Origin: Lientehia sp934351765
GTDB lineage: Bacteria; Bacillota; Clostridia; Lachnospirales; Lachnospiraceae
DNA length: 64,000 nucleotides
Reading direction: 5' to 3'
Assembly: GCF_052118925.1 (NCBI RefSeq)
Contig: NZ_JBQKGG010000001.1
Location: 248,001 to 312,000, forward strand
The position numbers and the translations under genes were made by a program. Shown one piece after another: positions 61,916 through 64,000 of the stretch. The number at the start of each line of letters is the position of its first letter. Positions within the stretch are counted from its first letter, which is position 1. The notes beneath the pieces were generated by a model. The model saw nothing but the letters and a program-made list of their open reading frames with translations, was not told the origin of the DNA and searched no databases.

Positions 61916-62266
61916 TTATGTAAACAGATCCAGACTTACCTGCAGTGCTGCATTCACCCGCCCCAGAAGCGTTCCGTCCAGATGACAGATTTTTTCCTTT
62001 AAGCGCTGTTTATCGATGGTACGGAGCTGTTCCAGTAAAATCACCGAATCCTTGACCATCCGGCAGCGGTCTGCCCGCAGCTCCACGTGGGTCGGCAGCT
62101 TCGCCTTATTCATCCTTGAGGTGATTGCCGCGCAGATCACCGTCGGGCTGTGCCGGTTTCCGGTATCATTCTGAATGATCAGCACCGGACGTATCCCGCC
62201 CTGCTCCGAGCCGATGACCGGCCGCAGATCCGCGTAATAAATATCTCCGCGCCTTATGGTTTCCAT
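61916..62266 (-). CDS. mazF: MazF/PemK family endoribonuclease toxin
   Basis: 116 residues. RRGDIYYADLRPVIGSEQGG (about 4-23), IRPVLIIQNDTGNRHSPTVI and AAITSRMNKAKLPTHV, the EndoA/MazF signature, with the catalytic Arg in GIRPVLI and the Thr of ITSR. Cleaves mRNA at short motifs. ATG at 62266 preferred over a GTG at 62278. The usual small antitoxin gene between alr and mazF is absent: only about 90 bp separate them. Confidence 0.92.
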   Translation of the reverse strand: METIRRGDIYYADLRPVIGSEQGGIRPVLIIQNDTGNRHSPTVICAAITSRMNKAKLPTHVELRADRCRMVKDSVILLEQLRTIDKQRLKEKICHLDGTLLGRVNAALQVSLDLFT

Positions 62267-62357
62267 GTTCCTGCACACCCCGATTCTCCATTGGTCTTTC
62301 TGGTCTCAGTATTTCCAATGTTTCTTCGGTTCATACAAAAACGTTTATACTATCCGG

Positions 62358-63542
62358 TTACGGCAGGTCTGTTTTGTAAAAATCTTCAAAGTAATCTTTC
62401 TTTTCAACAACGTTTCCGCCGCTTATATAGATCCGTGGAATCCGCTTCCCCAGATCGCATACAAACTCATAATTAAACGTATCCGCCAGTGCGGAAAGCT
62501 CCTCCACCGTGATGACCTCGTTTCCATCCCGTCCGATCAGCACGGCCTCATCCTCTTCCTTTACGTCGGGAATATCCGTCACATCCACCATAAGCTGATC
62601 CATGCAGACCCGGCCACAGATGGGAGCCCGTTTTCCATGGAGCAGCACATCAGCCTTTCCCGAAAGCTTTCTCGGATAACCGTCCCCGTAACCGATCCCA
62701 ATGGTGGCAATCGTCGTCTTCCGCTTTGCCGTAAAGGTTCCGCCGTAGCCCACAGATTCTCCCACCTCAATGGTTTTCACAAAAATCACCCGTGACACCA
62801 GCCGCAGAGCCGGCTTTAATACCACCTGATCCATAGATACGTCCTCAGAGGGATACATGCCGTACAATGCGATACCGGCCCGCATCATATCATAAGAAAA
62901 CTCCGGAAGATCAATCATGGCCGCACTGTTTCCAATATGGCGGATCGGGATTTTTACGCCCCGCGCTCTTAACGCTGCATCAAACTTCTGAAAGATATTA
63001 AACTGGCGGTATGCATCCGTCTTGTCCGCTTCATCTGCCCGTGCCAGGTGGCTGAACAGTCCCTCCAGACAGACGCCCGGCAGACGGCTCATGGTTTCTG
63101 CTGCCTGTAACGATTCCTCATCCGGTGAAAATCCGAGACGGTTCATTCCCGTTTCCAGCTTCATATGAAGATAGGCAGTCTTTCCAAGGGAAACCGCAAT
63201 GTTTGAAATTGCCTCTGCCTGGGATAATTCATAAACATTCATGCGAAGTCCAAGCTCGATGGCCTCCCTGTATAAAGACGCCGGTGTATGCCCCAGAATC
63301 AGGATCGGCTCCCAGATCCCGTTCTTCCGAAGCTCCATCCCCTCTTCCACCGTAGCCACGGCAAAAAAATCTGCCAGCTTCCTGATCCATTTTGCAACAG
63401 GAACCGCTCCGTGTCCGTAAGCGTCAGTCTTGATCACCGCACAGACTCTGGTTCCCGGCCGGATATGGCTCTTCAACTCGTTCAGGTTCTCGTAAATGGC
63501 GTCCAGATCGACTACTGCCGCCACACGGTTATATTCTGTCAT
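62358..63542 (-). CDS. alr: Alanine racemase
   Basis: 394 residues. Interconverts L- and D-alanine for peptidoglycan. PLP lysine in CAVIKTDAYGHGAVPVA (about 34-50), catalytic Tyr in GESVGYGGTFTAKRKT (about 264), IGYGDGYPRKLSGKADVLL and GRVCMDQLMVDVT (about 312). The start follows the nnrD stop by 1 bp. The alr-mazF order is the common Firmicute arrangement. Confidence 0.97.
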   Translation of the reverse strand: MTEYNRVAAVVDLDAIYENLNELKSHIRPGTRVCAVIKTDAYGHGAVPVAKWIRKLADFFAVATVEEGMELRKNGIWEPILILGHTPASLYREAIELGLRMNVYELSQAEAISNIAVSLGKTAYLHMKLETGMNRLGFSPDEESLQAAETMSRLPGVCLEGLFSHLARADEADKTDAYRQFNIFQKFDAALRARGVKIPIRHIGNSAAMIDLPEFSYDMMRAGIALYGMYPSEDVSMDQVVLKPALRLVSRVIFVKTIEVGESVGYGGTFTAKRKTTIATIGIGYGDGYPRKLSGKADVLLHGKRAPICGRVCMDQLMVDVTDIPDVKEEDEAVLIGRDGNEVITVEELSALADTFNYEFVCDLGKRIPRIYISGGNVVEKKDYFEDFYKTDLP

Positions 63543-63543
63543 A

Positions 63544-64000
63544 CTATTCCTCTTCCCATGTTTTTAAAATTTCTCCGATACTGTCTGCCAGCTCTTTTGC
63601 CGTCATGGCATGACGACCGAACTGCTCCGCCGCCCGGTCTCCGGCCAGCCCATGAAGCCACACACCGGTCTCTGCCGCCTGTGCCACATCCATACCGGAC
63701 GCCAGAAATGCACCCAGAATTCCGGTCAATACATCCCCCGCGCCTCCGGCTGCCATCCCATCGTTGCCAGACCGGTTCAGATACCGCCGGTTTTCTGATA
63801 CGATAAGCGTTCTTGCGTCTTTTATGACACAAACCGCACCTGTTTTCTGGTATAAGGCCTCCGCCGCACGGACGGGATCCTCCTTCAATTGTTTTATAGA
63901 TACACCTAAAAGCCGGGATAATTCGCCCTGATGAGGTGTCAAAATCACCTGCTGGTCCAGCTCCTCCATCAGTTCCTGATGATCCGACAGAAGATTCAGT
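63544..64000 (-). CDS. nnrD: ADP/ATP-dependent (S)-NAD(P)H-hydrate dehydratase, C-terminal part
   Basis: Partial: the frame enters from the right edge of the window. Ribokinase-like fold: VILTPHQGELSRLLG, RTLIVSENRRYLNRSGNDGM, and the key GGAGDVLTGILGAFLASG with the catalytic Asp, then WLHGLAGDRAAEQFG. Repairs hydrated NAD(P)H. An N-terminal NnrE epimerase domain may lie outside the window. Adjacent to alr. Confidence 0.92.
   Translation of the reverse strand, partial: LNLLSDHQELMEELDQQVILTPHQGELSRLLGVSIKQLKEDPVRAAEALYQKTGAVCVIKDARTLIVSENRRYLNRSGNDGMAAGGAGDVLTGILGAFLASGMDVAQAAETGVWLHGLAGDRAAEQFGRHAMTAKELADSIGEILKTWEEE

Overview
The window reads as chromosome of an anaerobic, spore-forming Firmicute, most likely a gut Lachnospiraceae (order Lachnospirales/Clostridia). 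Support: spoIVA and a spoVAF/GerA-type spore gene, NfnAB electron bifurcation, FeoAB, sigma-A style promoters with TTGACA/TATAAT-like boxes, strong GGAGG ribosome sites, and secreted proteins with dockerins, GLUG and BspA-like leucine-rich repeats. GC is moderate (roughly half, by eye). All genes except one PTS permease (40321-41376) lie on the minus strand, so transcription mostly runs from high to low coordinates. No rRNA, tRNA, prophage, insertion sequence or CRISPR array was recognised.

Region 1 (about 27.6 kb down to 1) is the notable part. A strong promoter (27550-27578) drives a clear cobalamin (B12) riboswitch (27345-27535) followed by an intrinsic terminator (27217-27242). Downstream, in transcription order, lie: a cytoplasmic leucine-rich repeat protein; two large secreted dockerin proteins with PQQ-like beta-propellers; two secreted cohesin proteins (one with cell-wall-binding repeats, one with a C-terminal membrane anchor); a membrane-anchored Ig-like protein ending in a DUF4430-like domain; a MoxR ATPase, a DUF58 protein and a transglutaminase-like membrane protein whose nucleophile is Ser; a giant GLUG/helical-repeat surface protein; an alpha/alpha-barrel protein like the alpha domain of transcobalamin/intrinsic factor; a DUF4430 protein (transcobalamin C-terminal-like); and an ECF transporter T subunit with a double ATPase. 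I infer a Gram-positive surface machine for corrinoid capture and import, held together by cohesin-dockerin contacts. A terminator at 26023-26048 leaves open whether the riboswitch controls the whole run.

Region 2 (27.6-33.3 kb): an OmpR-type response regulator, histidine kinase and a secreted accessory protein form one operon; then RNase HI overlaps a membrane-anchored MutS-like ATPase.

Region 3 (33.3-46.3 kb): a 563-bp gene-free stretch, spoIVA, a four-gene operon probably for D- or hydroxy-amino acid breakdown with repeated operator-like boxes, a DUF3048 lipoprotein, the lone plus-strand PTS IIC, feoAB, spoVAF and araD. spoIVA and spoVAF share an unusual layout: a sporulation-type promoter lies inside a hairpin whose 3' arm is the ribosome binding site.

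Region 4 (46.4-64 kb): a Dabb protein and nfnAB; a five-gene cluster of zinc-ribbon, FHA, TadZ/CpaE-like, Yip1 and YARHG proteins with short tandem repeats; then housekeeping genes (AI-2E exporter family, HAD phosphatase, lysA, guaB, yebC, CNNM/CorC, mazF, alr, nnrD).
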